A DNA stretch of 64,000 bases from Pedobacter terrae (GCF_900100705.1 NZ_FNCH01000008.1:186001-250000); one strand, 5' to 3'; shown: positions 16,678 to 26,603, counted from the stretch's first letter. Notes: generated by a model from the letters alone, not told the origin. Made by a program: numbers and translations.

Positions 16678-16914
16678 CTAGGCCAGCGCAAATACTATCA
16701 CTCCCCCAATGATGGATACCAATGCGATAAATACATATTTTGCATAAGGTGGCATCCGGTCTAGAAAATTATCCTGATCATTATTATTGGAGAATATATC
16801 TCGTGATGGATCAAGTAAATTTCCACACTTTTTACAGCGTTGTGCTTTGCTGTTTTTCTTAGTGGAATTCCAAGTATCACATTTATCGCATTTAATACTA
16901 CTTTTATTCGTCAT
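16678..16914 (-). CDS. Zinc-ribbon protein with C-terminal membrane anchor
   Basis: The product is about 78 residues from the ATG at 16914; an ATG at 16959 in the same frame would add 15. A four-Cys zinc ribbon, CDKCDTWNSTKKNSKAQRCKKC, is followed by a polar linker and one hydrophobic C-terminal segment (YVFIALVSIIGGVIVFALA). This is the topology of a tail-anchored zinc-ribbon protein with the ribbon in the cytoplasm. The role is unknown. The stop codon abuts the start of the next membrane protein gene, so they form a pair. The upstream gene on the same strand would be the broken BCCT transporter. Confidence 0.6.
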   Translation of the reverse strand: MTNKSSIKCDKCDTWNSTKKNSKAQRCKKCGNLLDPSRDIFSNNNDQDNFLDRMPPYAKYVFIALVSIIGGVIVFALA

Positions 16915-16984
16915 ATTTTCAAGAAAATTTGGTTTATCATTGCCAGGCAGAATAACCATAGCAACGATAAAAAACGCATGGTTT

Positions 16985-18998
16985 TTAACTATTATCCTTG
17001 AGCGTATTATCTAAAAACATTTCATTTTTAACATCCGAGGAAAGTTCAATAAACCTTTCATATTGTTTCAATGCATCGGCAATGACTTCGCGCTTACTGA
17101 AATATTCAATGTTGTAGCCAGGCCGATTATCACCAAAATAGGTTACCGGAATGAAGGTACTTTTTTCTTTGATCCCCGGAAGGTTTTTCTCATCAACTAA
17201 GAAACCTGAAATAATTTTCGATTGGACCCTGACCCCATATTTAAAATCCTCAATCACTTTATGTTTGATGGTAATTTCAACGGAAAACGGATCTTCTGAC
17301 CGTGTTACAGAGGCCAGGATTTGTTTTTTTTGAAAAGCCGCTGCAAGCTCCTGCAGTGCAGGGTGTACGGTTGCGGTAATAAAACCACTTACTGCTTCAC
17401 TGTTTTTGTAGGAAAGGATATGTTCCAGTCTTGCTTCCCAGAATTCGCCCGACCAATTCGTTGCCGCAGGTGAATAGCCTTTTTTGTAGTAACTATAGTC
17501 TATCCTAAGCCCTGCCATGAGGCTATAGCAGAACATGCACATGATGAGTGAAAATGGTAATGCAGTAATGAGCGTCATCGTCTGAAGGGATTGAAGTCCT
17601 CCTGCATTTAATAGGACAAGTGATAAAAGACCTAACAGAATCCCCCAGAATATAAGCTGCCACTTGGGAGATTTTTTAGCATTGTTAGATGCTATGTTGT
17701 CCATTACGAAAATTCCCGAATCAGCAGAGGTAATAAAGAAAATAAAGATGATAAATATAGCCAGAAAGCTTGTCACCGAAGAAATCGGAAATTGTCCAAG
17801 GAACTCAAAAAGAAGCTTATCCGTATTCTCTACGATACTGCTCAATACCCCGTCCCTGCTTCGGTCAAGCCAGGTTGCGCTATTTCCAAATACTGTCATC
17901 CAAAGGAAATTAAAAAATGTTGGAATGATCAGTACAGCTCCGATAAACTCCCTTATTGTCCTGCCTCTGGAAATCCTGGCAATAAAAAGTCCGACATATG
18001 GTGACCAGGAAATCCACCATGCCCAATAGAGGATTGTCCAGTTGAAAAACCAGGGCTGGGTAGCCTCGTCATATGCATGGGTATTGAAAGTGAGGGTAAA
18101 AAACTGCGAGAGGTAGTTTCCAATCCCTTCTGAAAAGGAGCCAAGTAAAAAAACTGTGGGCCCGAGGATTAAAATAAAAATCATCAGGGTTATCGCTGCT
18201 ACAATGTTAAGCTGGCTTAAAAATTTTACGCCTTTATTCACTCCGGAAGTAGCCGAGATTACAGAAATCAGCATAATGATGAACACAATGCCCACCTGAT
18301 ACCAAAAGCCTGCCTTTCAAAAACCCAACTTCAACCAGTCCGGCATTAAGCTGAACTACCCCAAAACCCAATGTGGTTGTAATACCAAAGAATGTGCTGC
18401 ATAAAGCAAATGTGTCAATGGCATCACCTGCTGAACCGTTAATTTTATTTTTCAGGATGGGATAAAAGCAGCTGCGAAGGGACAATGGCAATTTGTAACG
18501 AAAGGTAAAGTACGCCAACGACAACCCAACAACACCATATACTGCCCAGGCATGAATTCCCCAGTGAAAAAAAGTGTAAAGCTGGGCATTTCTCGAACGC
18601 TGAACCTGGTCCAAACCCGAAAATGCTTTTTCTGTATAATGCGACATTGGTTCGGCCACACCAAAATACATAAGTCCGATACCCATTCCAGCAGCGAACA
18701 ACATTGATATCCATGAAAAAAAGGAATGCTCAGGTTTTTCATCATCATCCCCAAGACGTGTTCCACCGTATTTACTGAAAGTTAGTACCAATAGAAAAAT
18801 CACAAAGATGGTAACCGACCATACGTAAACCCAGTTCAGATTCACAAATATCCAGGTTTTTACAATATCAAGGGTAGACGCTGTTTGGTTAGGGAAAAAA
18901 CTAGAGACCAGCGTAATGGATATGATAAATACCAAACTTGGCACTATGATACCAGGTTTGAATGTTGATTTTTTAAAGATTTGTTGAAGTATGTTCAT
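16985..18998 (-). pseudogene. BCCT-family betaine/choline transporter split by a frameshift
   Basis: Two overlapping minus-strand frames make one BCCT carrier. The first part, from the ATG at 18998, holds the N terminus and early membrane segments (GTRLGDDDEKPEHSFFSWIS, GMGIGLMYFGVAEPMSHY, FALCSTFFGITTTLGFGVVQ). The second, ending at 16985, continues VGIVFIIMLISVISATSGVNKGVK with the rest of the fold (PWFFNWTILYWAWWISWSPYVG, the Trp-rich substrate box) and a long cytoplasmic tail as in BetT. The frame changes near 18311-18326, around GFLK/KAGFWYQ, beside a short T/A run. One extra base or two missing bases explains it. Apart from that the protein is complete (about 670 residues), so the break is recent or a base-call error. 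Intact, it would import betaine or choline with Na+ or H+. Confidence 0.85.
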
Positions 18999-19252
18999 GG
19001 GCAAGACTTCAACATAAGACAAAACGGACTATGTTTTGTTTGGTATTGAGCTCAGGGAATATCTTACAATGCTGTAAAAGATCTATTTTTCATGATCAAA
19101 CCCGATGATGATCATGCGTTGCTGCTGTAATTCTTTTTTACTGGGTACCCTTTTGAAGGATAAATTTTGCTGGTGATACTTAGACGCGTTATTGTTGCCC
19201 GGATTATTTTACCAGCTTTGACCATGCTCAGAAATAATGTAATCCCTAATCC

Positions 19253-20110
19253 CTAATTTTTGATTTGAAAACCACAATTATGACAGAACCTGTCACGCTC
19301 GCTGTGAAGTGCTGCAGAACAGTCTGGACATTTTGCCTTTGCCTCCTCGGTAGCCCTAGACATTTCGACTGAAACAATACCAGTTGGAACGGCAATGATA
19401 CCATAACCAATGACCATAAGTATGCTGGCGAGCATTTGCCCTAGCGGGCTTTGCGGAGATATATCGCCATAGCCAACGGTGGTGATGGTAACAATTGCCC
19501 AGTAGATGGACATCGGGATACTAGTGAAGCCACTATTCTCCCCTTCTATAATATACATTAAGGTACCAATAATGGTCACCAGCGTAATCACACTGGAAAG
19601 AAACATTACAATTTTGTAAAGGCTGGCCCTTAGCGCTTTTCTCAGAATGTTGCCCTCATAAAGGAATTGCGTTAGTTTGAGTATCCTGAAGACACGGAGC
19701 AACCGGAAAGCACGTACCACTACAAGATACTGGGTGCCAATAAAAAAGAGGCTGAGGTATGTGGGGATGAACGCGATTAAGTCTACTATCCCATAAAAAC
19801 TGAAAATATAACGAAGGGGTTTGTGGCTGGCATATATTCTAAGGAAATACTCAACCGTAAATAAAATGGTGAATATCCATTCCAGTATGTGTATGGTCTG
19901 GTAGAATCTTTCCCTGATTGATCCTACGCTTTCCAGAAAAACGGAAAGAATGCTTAGCAGGATCAATACAAGAAGCACCACATCAAAAAATTGACCGGCC
20001 CTGGTATCAGATCGAAAAATAATGATATATATTTTTTTTCTAAGGATGTCGTTAGCCCTGATCATGTTCTCTGAATCCGTTTTTTTGGCAAAATAGCATA
20101 TTAACTTCAT
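19253..20110 (-). CDS. Kv-type voltage-gated potassium channel with zinc-ribbon tail
   Basis: The 285-residue protein has six membrane segments. S4 carries regularly spaced Arg (VVRAFRLLRVFRILKL), and the pore loop has the K+ selectivity filter TTVGYGDI near residue 225. S6 (ILMVIGYGIIAVPTGIV) is normal. The C terminus is unusual: after S6 comes CPDCSAALHSERDRFCHNC, a four-Cys zinc ribbon, then the stop. I placed the start at the ATG at 20110; ATG 20065 is an alternative, and a longer frame to 20215 would overlap the divergent nhaA start. The gene faces nhaA across about 50 bases, so the two share a regulatory space. K+ flux control under osmotic or pH shift is a natural inference. Confidence 0.88.
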   Translation of the reverse strand: MKLICYFAKKTDSENMIRANDILRKKIYIIIFRSDTRAGQFFDVVLLVLILLSILSVFLESVGSIRERFYQTIHILEWIFTILFTVEYFLRIYASHKPLRYIFSFYGIVDLIAFIPTYLSLFFIGTQYLVVVRAFRLLRVFRILKLTQFLYEGNILRKALRASLYKIVMFLSSVITLVTIIGTLMYIIEGENSGFTSIPMSIYWAIVTITTVGYGDISPQSPLGQMLASILMVIGYGIIAVPTGIVSVEMSRATEEAKAKCPDCSAALHSERDRFCHNCGFQIKN

Positions 20111-20139
20111 AATTAAAATCTGTAGTTTCACTAAAAATG

Positions 20140-20147
20140 TATATTTG
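20140..20147 (+). promoter_or_regulatory. -7 box TATATTTG upstream of nhaA
   Basis: TATATTTG matches TAnnTTTG and lies 14 bases before the nhaA ATG at 20162. No good -33 TTTG is seen at the usual distance. Confidence 0.45.
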
Positions 20148-20161
20148 GATTTTTGCGAAAT

Positions 20162-21496
20162 ATGGAAAAAACAACGATTGAAAAAATCATGGCGCCTGTA
20201 AGCCGTTTCATACACCTGGAATATACCAGTGGAATAGTGCTGCTTATCAGTGTAGTTATCGCGATTGCATGGGCCAATTCACCCTTTCATGATTTTTATG
20301 AACACCTCTGGCACATCAATTTTAAGGTTGGATTTGATAAGTTTTTACTCAGCCAGCCCTTACATATCTGGATCAATGATGGGTTAATGGCCATATTTTT
20401 CTTTGTGATAGGCTTAGAGCTTAAACGCGAATTTATGGAGGGAGAACTCTCATCCCTGCAAAAGGCCTCGCTTCCTATGACCGCGGCACTAGGGGGCATG
20501 CTGGTTCCAGCAGCAATTTATTTTTTTATTAATAAAGGCACAGATGCTGCACATGGCTGGGGAATACCGATGGCCACCGATATTGCATTTGCGCTGGCCC
20601 TGCTCTCCATGGCCAGTAAACACATTCCGGTTTCGGTTAAGATTTTTTTATCGGCACTCGCAGTGGCAGATGATTTGGGCGCGGTATTGGTGATTGCGTT
20701 TTTCTATACAGATCAGATTAATTTTATGCCGCTCGCTGTTGGTGCAGGATTTTTAATATTATTGATGGTGGGAAACAAAATGGGGATACGAAGCACTATA
20801 TTTTATCTTTTGCTGGGTATTTGCGTGTGGATTGGATTTTTGCTCTCGGGTGTACATGCCACCATTGCGGGTGTGCTCGTAGCCTTTACCATCCCGGCCG
20901 TTACCCGGATTGATGAGCAGATTTATTCCAACAACTTAAGAAAGCTGTCTTACGATTTTGAAGCCGACATACCAGAAAGGGGAAGTTTGATCACGCCGCT
21001 ACAAAATAAGACCATCCAAAAAGTGAAGACATTGAGCATGGCAGCCGAAACTCCGTTGCAGACTATCGAACATGCCCTACATCCCTGGGTGGCGTTTGGA
21101 ATTATGCCCCTGTTTGCACTAGCCAATGCTGGCATCGTAATCACCTCAGATTTTTTCAGTTCCATCATCAACCCCGTATCTATAGGGGTTGCCTCAGGTC
21201 TTGTTATTGGAAAGTTTTCCGGCATTTTGCTTTTTTGCTGGATCATGGTAAAATTCCGTCTTTCCAGTTTACCCGAAGGGGCAAACTGGAAACATATCGC
21301 CGGTGTTGCTTTACTTGCTGGGATCGGATTTACCATGTCGCTATTCATCAGTGGACTTGCCTTTAAAAACCCGGCATTTATTGATCAGGCCAAATACGGT
21401 ATCCTGATCGCCTCGATTCTTGCCGGAATTCTAGGGACCATAGTTCTTAAACGCATCGGAGCCAAAACATCGATAGACGGAGAAGTAAACGCATAA
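20162..21496 (+). CDS. nhaA: Na+/H+ antiporter NhaA
   Basis: The 444-residue inner-membrane protein exchanges H+ for Na+ or Li+ and is used at alkaline pH or high sodium. The ion-binding motifs are intact: MATDIAFALALL, with the Asp matching E. coli Asp133, and LAVADDLGAVLVI, with the pair matching Asp163/Asp164. The rest has the expected 12 membrane segments, including GVHATIAGVLVAF and ALANAG. An extra loop of about 60 residues in the middle (SYDFEADIPERGSL to TIEHALHPWVAF) is normal for the longer NhaA type. I used the ATG at 20162, not the TTG at 20153. It is followed 8 bases later by a DUF389 gene, so the two form an operon. Confidence 0.96.
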   Translation: MEKTTIEKIMAPVSRFIHLEYTSGIVLLISVVIAIAWANSPFHDFYEHLWHINFKVGFDKFLLSQPLHIWINDGLMAIFFFVIGLELKREFMEGELSSLQKASLPMTAALGGMLVPAAIYFFINKGTDAAHGWGIPMATDIAFALALLSMASKHIPVSVKIFLSALAVADDLGAVLVIAFFYTDQINFMPLAVGAGFLILLMVGNKMGIRSTIFYLLLGICVWIGFLLSGVHATIAGVLVAFTIPAVTRIDEQIYSNNLRKLSYDFEADIPERGSLITPLQNKTIQKVKTLSMAAETPLQTIEHALHPWVAFGIMPLFALANAGIVITSDFFSSIINPVSIGVASGLVIGKFSGILLFCWIMVKFRLSSLPEGANWKHIAGVALLAGIGFTMSLFISGLAFKNPAFIDQAKYGILIASILAGILGTIVLKRIGAKTSIDGEVNA

Positions 21497-21504
21497 AAGA
21501 AAAT

Positions 21505-22842
21505 ATGGAGAAGAAAACAGATGACGTTTGGGGCGCCTTAAGGGCATTTATTGCAAACCGCTTCAACCTTCATATCGATAAGGCCAATGAAACTGAAGTG
21601 GTTGATTCAATATCCAGAAACTCAATATTTGTAGGCGGCCCGCTCTGGACCCTTATCTTCGCCATCATTATTGCCTCTGTCGGACTGAATGTCAACTCGA
21701 CAGCAGTGATTATCGGCGCCATGCTAATTTCCCCGCTCATGGGACCTATAATGGGAATAGGCCTTGGTATTGGAACGAATGACTTTGAGCTGGTCAAAAA
21801 AGGGGGAAGAAATCTACTGATCGCAACCTTTATTAGTATTATCACCTCAACGATCTACTTCTATATTACCCCACTACACGAGGCGCAGAGTGAACTTCTA
21901 GCCAGAACCACTCCCTCTATATGGGATGTATTTATCGCTTTTACCGGGGGGCTGGCGGGCATCATAGCCGCCACCAGGAGAGACAAGAGTAACGTTATCC
22001 CGGGGGTAGCAATAGCAACAGCGCTAATGCCTCCACTCTGTACGGCAGGCTATGGGCTTGCCATGGGCAACTGGCCTTTTTTCTTTGGCGCATTGTACTT
22101 GTTTTTCATCAATAGTCTGTTTATCTGTATCTCTACCTATCTTATCGTAAGATTCTTGAAGTTTGACAAAAAACATTTCGAGGATCCGGGCGTGGAAAAA
22201 AAAGTTTCCAGATATATTCTCATCAGCGTCCTTCTCACCGTCATTCCAAGCATATACCTCGCCTACGGCATTGTACAGAAAAGTATTTTTGAAAACAACG
22301 CGCAGACGTTCATTCGTGAGCAATTCAACTTCAAAACTACCCAGGTGATCAACCGGAACCTTCGTTACGCTAAGGGAGAAAAAGAAATCGACCTGCTGTT
22401 GATTGGTGACGAACTTCCCCAGACTACAGTAAACTCGATAAAGGGCAGCTTAAAAAAATACAAGCTGGAAGGAACTACTTTGCGGATAAGGCAGGGGCTT
22501 AATGCCCGGCAGGAAATTGATTTTTCTCAGATCAAGGCTAGTATAATGGAAGATGTCTTCAAAAAAGAGAACCAGTCAGGTAGCGCATTAAAGGCCGATA
22601 AGCTTGCCCAGCCGCTGCCTGACATCAGACCTGAGCTGATCGCCCTGTTTCCGGAGATCAAAAGCTATTCGCTTTCCAATACGGTAGTGAGCAGGCTAGA
22701 TACACAAAGCAGGGACACCCTTACCCTTTTCAGTGCCGAAGTCTCCAAGATGCCCAATGCTAGCAATCAGGTGAAGATCCGTTCCTGGCTTAAGAGTCGG
22801 CTAAAAGTAGATTCTTTAAAAGCGATTTATAGTAGTAATTGA
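21505..22842 (+). CDS. DUF389 (uncharacterised hydrophobic domain) membrane protein
   Basis: The 445-residue protein has a short cytoplasmic N terminus and a DUF389 membrane domain of about five to six helices: GGPLWTLIFAIIIASVGLN, then AVIIGAMLISPLMGPIMGIG, GLAGIIAATRRDKSNVIPG and ATALMPPLCTAGYGL. These Pro/Gly motifs are the family hallmark. After residue 240 comes a soluble C-terminal half with alternating strands and helices (VINRNLRYAKGEKEIDLLLIG) and a conserved-looking tail. The family has no settled function. Coupling to nhaA (8-base gap, same strand) suggests a role in ion or envelope homeostasis, which is inference. Confidence 0.88.
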   Translation: MEKKTDDVWGALRAFIANRFNLHIDKANETEVVDSISRNSIFVGGPLWTLIFAIIIASVGLNVNSTAVIIGAMLISPLMGPIMGIGLGIGTNDFELVKKGGRNLLIATFISIITSTIYFYITPLHEAQSELLARTTPSIWDVFIAFTGGLAGIIAATRRDKSNVIPGVAIATALMPPLCTAGYGLAMGNWPFFFGALYLFFINSLFICISTYLIVRFLKFDKKHFEDPGVEKKVSRYILISVLLTVIPSIYLAYGIVQKSIFENNAQTFIREQFNFKTTQVINRNLRYAKGEKEIDLLLIGDELPQTTVNSIKGSLKKYKLEGTTLRIRQGLNARQEIDFSQIKASIMEDVFKKENQSGSALKADKLAQPLPDIRPELIALFPEIKSYSLSNTVVSRLDTQSRDTLTLFSAEVSKMPNASNQVKIRSWLKSRLKVDSLKAIYSSN

Positions 22843-23104
22843 TCTGCAATTAGCGATAAAATAGTTATCTAACCTGTTCAGTGATAAGGTTTACAAAAAT
22901 GGTGTCGAGAGATGACTGAAAAAATAACATCTAGAACAAATTAATGCTTAATAAAACGAAACGTTAACCAGATCCATGCTATCAAAACTGTTCTTCAAAA
23001 ATCGGCCTTCTTCTTTCTTCCTGCTACCACGCCAGATTGTTTTCCCCTTCTAAAAAGGGTTTTTAAATTACTTTTCGTATATTGTGGATTACTACTTCCA
23101 ATTA

Positions 23105-23506
23105 ATGAGGAAAAAAAATATTGTAACAGCTATAAAAAAGTATTTGCCCTTAATTATGGGAACGGCATTTGCCTGTTTTATTGTTTTTTCGTCTCATTCA
23201 TTAAGGGCAAAGATAATTGCATCCGAATCATGTCCGAAAATCACCTCTTTTGAAAAGGATTTTGACAAGATCACTTACAACATTCCAGTAAAAACAAGCG
23301 GCTTTACTTTTTCTAACCCCGAGGCAAGGCAATCGAAGTATAGGAAGAAATTCCAAATGGGTACAGATTCCCATATCGAGTTTAAAGCAGAAGAAACCTT
23401 TGTCTACAAGGTATCTAAACACTTCCTAGAGGTTACGATCAATTATCATACGCCTAATGTAACCACCGCTGTCGTACTTTTCATCTACAGGCTGGCTTCT
23501 TTTTAA
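23105..23506 (+). CDS. Hypothetical exported protein
   Basis: The 133-residue product has a basic start and one hydrophobic stretch (YLPLIMGTAFACFIVFSSHS) ending near a possible signal cleavage or acting as an anchor. The remainder is basic and polar with no motif I recognise. A second hydrophobic patch (VTTAVVLFIYRLASF) closes the protein. I chose the ATG at 23105; a GTG at 23084 in frame is possible. It stands alone between DUF389 and a long gap. Coding status is likely from its length and signal-like start, not from homology. Confidence 0.4.
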   Translation: MRKKNIVTAIKKYLPLIMGTAFACFIVFSSHSLRAKIIASESCPKITSFEKDFDKITYNIPVKTSGFTFSNPEARQSKYRKKFQMGTDSHIEFKAEETFVYKVSKHFLEVTINYHTPNVTTAVVLFIYRLASF

Positions 23507-24186
23507 TTTCTTATCCAGTTAATTATCAATATTCTACATTGAAGCTACGCTAGATTGGGTATTCATCTTACAGAGCTTTTAGCACAATTGAACGCATTGT
23601 TTATGTAATCCTCATGTGGCTAAAGTCTTGATATTTCACTCCAATTTTGCCGAAACCATTCATATGCTGAACAGGCGTTGCTGTTTTAATCACATAACGA
23701 TGGAAGTAATAAAACAAACAAAAAATGATTAGTATACTGTAAATAAAAGATTAGCTTAATCATAAGTCCCGCTAACAATACATTGTTGTCTGGAATTGGG
23801 CCGGATGGCATTTCTGGCCCTTTTTCCGTTTTGAGCTTATAGAGGAAAAAAAGGATTGAATCAGTGTACTCCCCGCATTAGCGACACCAATAATACAAAA
23901 CATAAAGCAAGGAAATCAGTAAGTTAAACCGTTGGTTAAATGATGAGACCGGAGTCAAAATATAATTAAATGCTAATTGATATCTGGTTAAACCTGTGAA
24001 TCTGCAGAATTTCGTGATGACGGTAAATGAGCTACAGACTCAGCTTGTCCGACTGAATGCCTAACCTTGGCATGCCAGAGAATTACATCGTTCTCGGACG
24101 TTAAGTTTTTTTGGCCTGATTCGTGTTAAAAGTAATAAACAGCCAAGAATAAACTTTTTATCTATCAATCATTCAAATGTTACATT
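23507..24186. other. 680-base gap without a supported gene
   Basis: I see no reading frame of convincing quality. A weak hairpin, GGGCC (23800-23804) with GGCCC (23817-23821) followed by five T, could be a terminator. The remaining sequence has no repeats or RNA motifs I can identify. Confidence 0.45.
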
Positions 24187-24759
24187 ATGCAAGAAAACAG
24201 ACCAATTGATCAGCAACGGTTATCGCAACAGCGCGCACCAATGGTATCCAGAAAAAGTTTACTTATTGTCATTGTCATATCCCTGGTCCTGCTATCGGGC
24301 CTTTGGATATGGAAAGCAGTCGAATTAGGTAGGGTCAGATCTGAAAACGACATGGCCTATAAACTGCTCAAAAGAAAAGTTTCCGTGCAAATGGATTCTA
24401 GTTTAAAGTCCCAATTGTTATTATTATCGAAACCCTTTGTCTGGGCAATCCGGGATAAAATGATCTCAGGAAACAGGCAGGATATCAATATTTATATGAA
24501 TCAGATGGTAAAAGAAAGACACTTTGAGAAAATCTCCATTGTTGATCAACGTAATGTGATTTTGCTTTCTACAGATAAAAAAGAGGAAGGAAAGCCCTAC
24601 TCAACCTTTTACAATGACTCTTTCTTAAAATCTGACAGCACGAAGATGTATACTCAATCTGGCAGAACCATAGTCATTACTGCCCCGATACTAGGCTTGG
24701 ATAAACGTCTTGGTACACTTTCAATTAAATATAACATGCCAAATCCAACTTTAGATTGA
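24187..24759 (+). CDS. Membrane-anchored extracytoplasmic sensor-like domain, orphan
   Basis: The 190-residue protein has a short cytoplasmic N terminus, one membrane segment (SLLIVIVISLVLLSGLWIW, about 24-42) and a periplasmic domain. That domain starts with a helix (VRSENDMAYKLLKRKVSVQMDSSLKSQ) and continues KERHFEKISIVDQRNVILLSTDKKEEG, a pattern typical of single-Cache/PAS-like ligand-sensing domains of kinases and chemoreceptors. There is no kinase, HAMP or second membrane segment, so it is a stand-alone sensor or an adaptor for another membrane protein. It is followed 86 bases later by an APC permease gene, then MscS and CPA1 genes in the same direction, and could modulate one of them. 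Confidence 0.6.
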   Translation: MQENRPIDQQRLSQQRAPMVSRKSLLIVIVISLVLLSGLWIWKAVELGRVRSENDMAYKLLKRKVSVQMDSSLKSQLLLLSKPFVWAIRDKMISGNRQDINIYMNQMVKERHFEKISIVDQRNVILLSTDKKEEGKPYSTFYNDSFLKSDSTKMYTQSGRTIVITAPILGLDKRLGTLSIKYNMPNPTLD

Positions 24760-24845
24760 CCTGCAAAGAAAATGGATCCAAGATTTTTTGTAATGCAAGA
24801 TATCCTCAGAAATGATTCAATTAACTTAGTTTAAACATATAATTG

Positions 24846-26594
24846 ATGGCCACATCTCTACATAAACCCTCATTTAAATTAAACGAACTTCAGGCAACTG
24901 CTATCTGCGGAAATGATATCAGCTCTTCCTGCCTATATGTTGCTGCGCTTACCATTTCATTTGCCGGCCAATACGCCTGGATTTCGCTGATCATTGTAGG
25001 ACTGGTGCTTTTTCTTTTTAGAAAAATATATGGGGAGGTTGTTGGAGCGCTTCCTTTGAATGGCGGTGCTTATAACGTATTGCTTAACACCACCTCCAAG
25101 TCTACTGCATCGTTTGCGGCATGCCTGACTATATTGTCTTATATGGCTACCGCTGTGATTTCGGCATACGAGGGCATGCACTATTTCCGAGATATTGTGC
25201 ATGTGCTTCCGTTGATTCCGGCGACCATACTGTTGCTATTGATTTTTATGATGCTGGCGATTATAGGAATCGGTGAATCCGCTGTCGTTGCGGTTATTAT
25301 CTTTATCACGCACATTGCTTCCCTCACTTTGCTGATACTGGCAGGGGGCTGGTTCGTCATCCATCATGGAGTAGCGATATTCGAGCAGAACTGGCAACTT
25401 CCTGTCCGGTCAGGCGGGATTATGGCAGCCCTGTTTTTTGGATTTTCCGCAGCCATGCTCGGGATATCCGGATTTGAAAGTTCTGCGAACTTCGTGGAGG
25501 AACAACGGCCAGGCGTTTTCCCAAAGACGCTAAGGAACATGTGGCGGGTGGTGAGCTTCTTTAATCCTGCCATTGCCCTGCTGGCGCTGAGCATCATACC
25601 TCTTGCCGGTATTGATGACCGTAAGGAATCCCTTCTTTCCTTTATGGGAGAAACCGCGGGCGGCAAATGGCTGGCCTACCTGATCTCCATTGATGCTGTT
25701 TTGGTTCTCAGCGGAGCGGTATTAACCTCCTATGTAGGCGTAACAGGACTTGCTGAGCGTATCGCCCTGGACAGGATCCTGCCTAATTTTTTTCTGGTAA
25801 AAAACAGCAGAGGCGTTAATTACCGGATAGTCATCGGTTTTTTTATTTTATGTCTTTCGATACTATTGGTAACCAGGGGAAATCTGGTAAACCTTGCCGG
25901 GGTCTATACTTTTTCCTTCCTGCTGGTCATGGCGCTTTTTGGCATGGGCAATCTGATGCTGAAAATTAAAAGGAACCGCCTGCCACGACCTGAAAGGGCC
26001 TCAATACTTTCCGTGATCGTTGCCATATCTTTTATTCTGGCCGCTTTCTTTGGTAATCTGCTACTCAACGCCCATGCTTTTTTCGTTTTTCTGCAATACC
26101 TGGTTCCCGCTATGCTTTTCATCATCGTGATGCTGAAAAGGGCGCAGATTATCAAGTGGACACTCTATTCGATGCGCCATCTCGACAAATCTTATAAAAG
26201 GCTGGTTCTTGATAATATCAGGCTTCACCGGGCACTTATAAAGATCAATGCCCAGGAACTTGTATTCTTCACGCGGGGGGACAACGTTGCGGTTTTGAAC
26301 AGGGTAATGATTTACGTAGAGGAAAATGAGGCCACAAAAAAAATAAAGATTGTGCATGTTGCAAACAGCGATAGCGACAATGAGAACCTGAAATCCGACA
26401 TCCTGGTTTTGGATCGAGCCTATCCCGAAATTGATATCGATTTTGTGGAAATAGAGGGAAAGTTCGGTCCCGAACTGATTGAACAATTATCACAAGAGTG
26501 GGAAATCCCTAAAAACTTTATGTTTATCGGATCGCCGGGAGATAAATTTCCATACCATGTATCCGAACTTGGTGGAGTTAGACTGATCATGTAA
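24846..26594 (+). CDS. APC-superfamily permease with soluble C-terminal domain
   Basis: The 582-residue protein has about 12 membrane segments with the APC signature near the N terminus (TAICGNDISSSCLYVAAL) and GFSAAMLGISGFESSANFVEEQ, the second unwound helix of the fold. The last membrane segment ends near residue 435. A cytoplasmic tail of about 145 residues follows (from RHLDKSYKRLVLDNIRLH), with alternating strands and helices (LVFFTRGDNVAVLNRVMIY, KIKIVHVAN, EIDIDFVEIEG) and reminiscent of USP-like regulatory domains. Substrate is not evident; amino acids, polyamines or K+ are all possible in this superfamily. An initial TTG one codon upstream is disregarded. It ends nine bases before the MscS start, so they are cotranscribed. 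Confidence 0.8.
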   Translation: MATSLHKPSFKLNELQATAICGNDISSSCLYVAALTISFAGQYAWISLIIVGLVLFLFRKIYGEVVGALPLNGGAYNVLLNTTSKSTASFAACLTILSYMATAVISAYEGMHYFRDIVHVLPLIPATILLLLIFMMLAIIGIGESAVVAVIIFITHIASLTLLILAGGWFVIHHGVAIFEQNWQLPVRSGGIMAALFFGFSAAMLGISGFESSANFVEEQRPGVFPKTLRNMWRVVSFFNPAIALLALSIIPLAGIDDRKESLLSFMGETAGGKWLAYLISIDAVLVLSGAVLTSYVGVTGLAERIALDRILPNFFLVKNSRGVNYRIVIGFFILCLSILLVTRGNLVNLAGVYTFSFLLVMALFGMGNLMLKIKRNRLPRPERASILSVIVAISFILAAFFGNLLLNAHAFFVFLQYLVPAMLFIIVMLKRAQIIKWTLYSMRHLDKSYKRLVLDNIRLHRALIKINAQELVFFTRGDNVAVLNRVMIYVEENEATKKIKIVHVANSDSDNENLKSDILVLDRAYPEIDIDFVEIEGKFGPELIEQLSQEWEIPKNFMFIGSPGDKFPYHVSELGGVRLIM

Positions 26595-26603
26595 TTGAAA
26601 GAT

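Noticed and set aside
18234-18326. Programmed frameshift in the BCCT gene
   Set aside because: No slippery heptamer with downstream structure is evident, and BCCT carriers are not known to use frameshifting.
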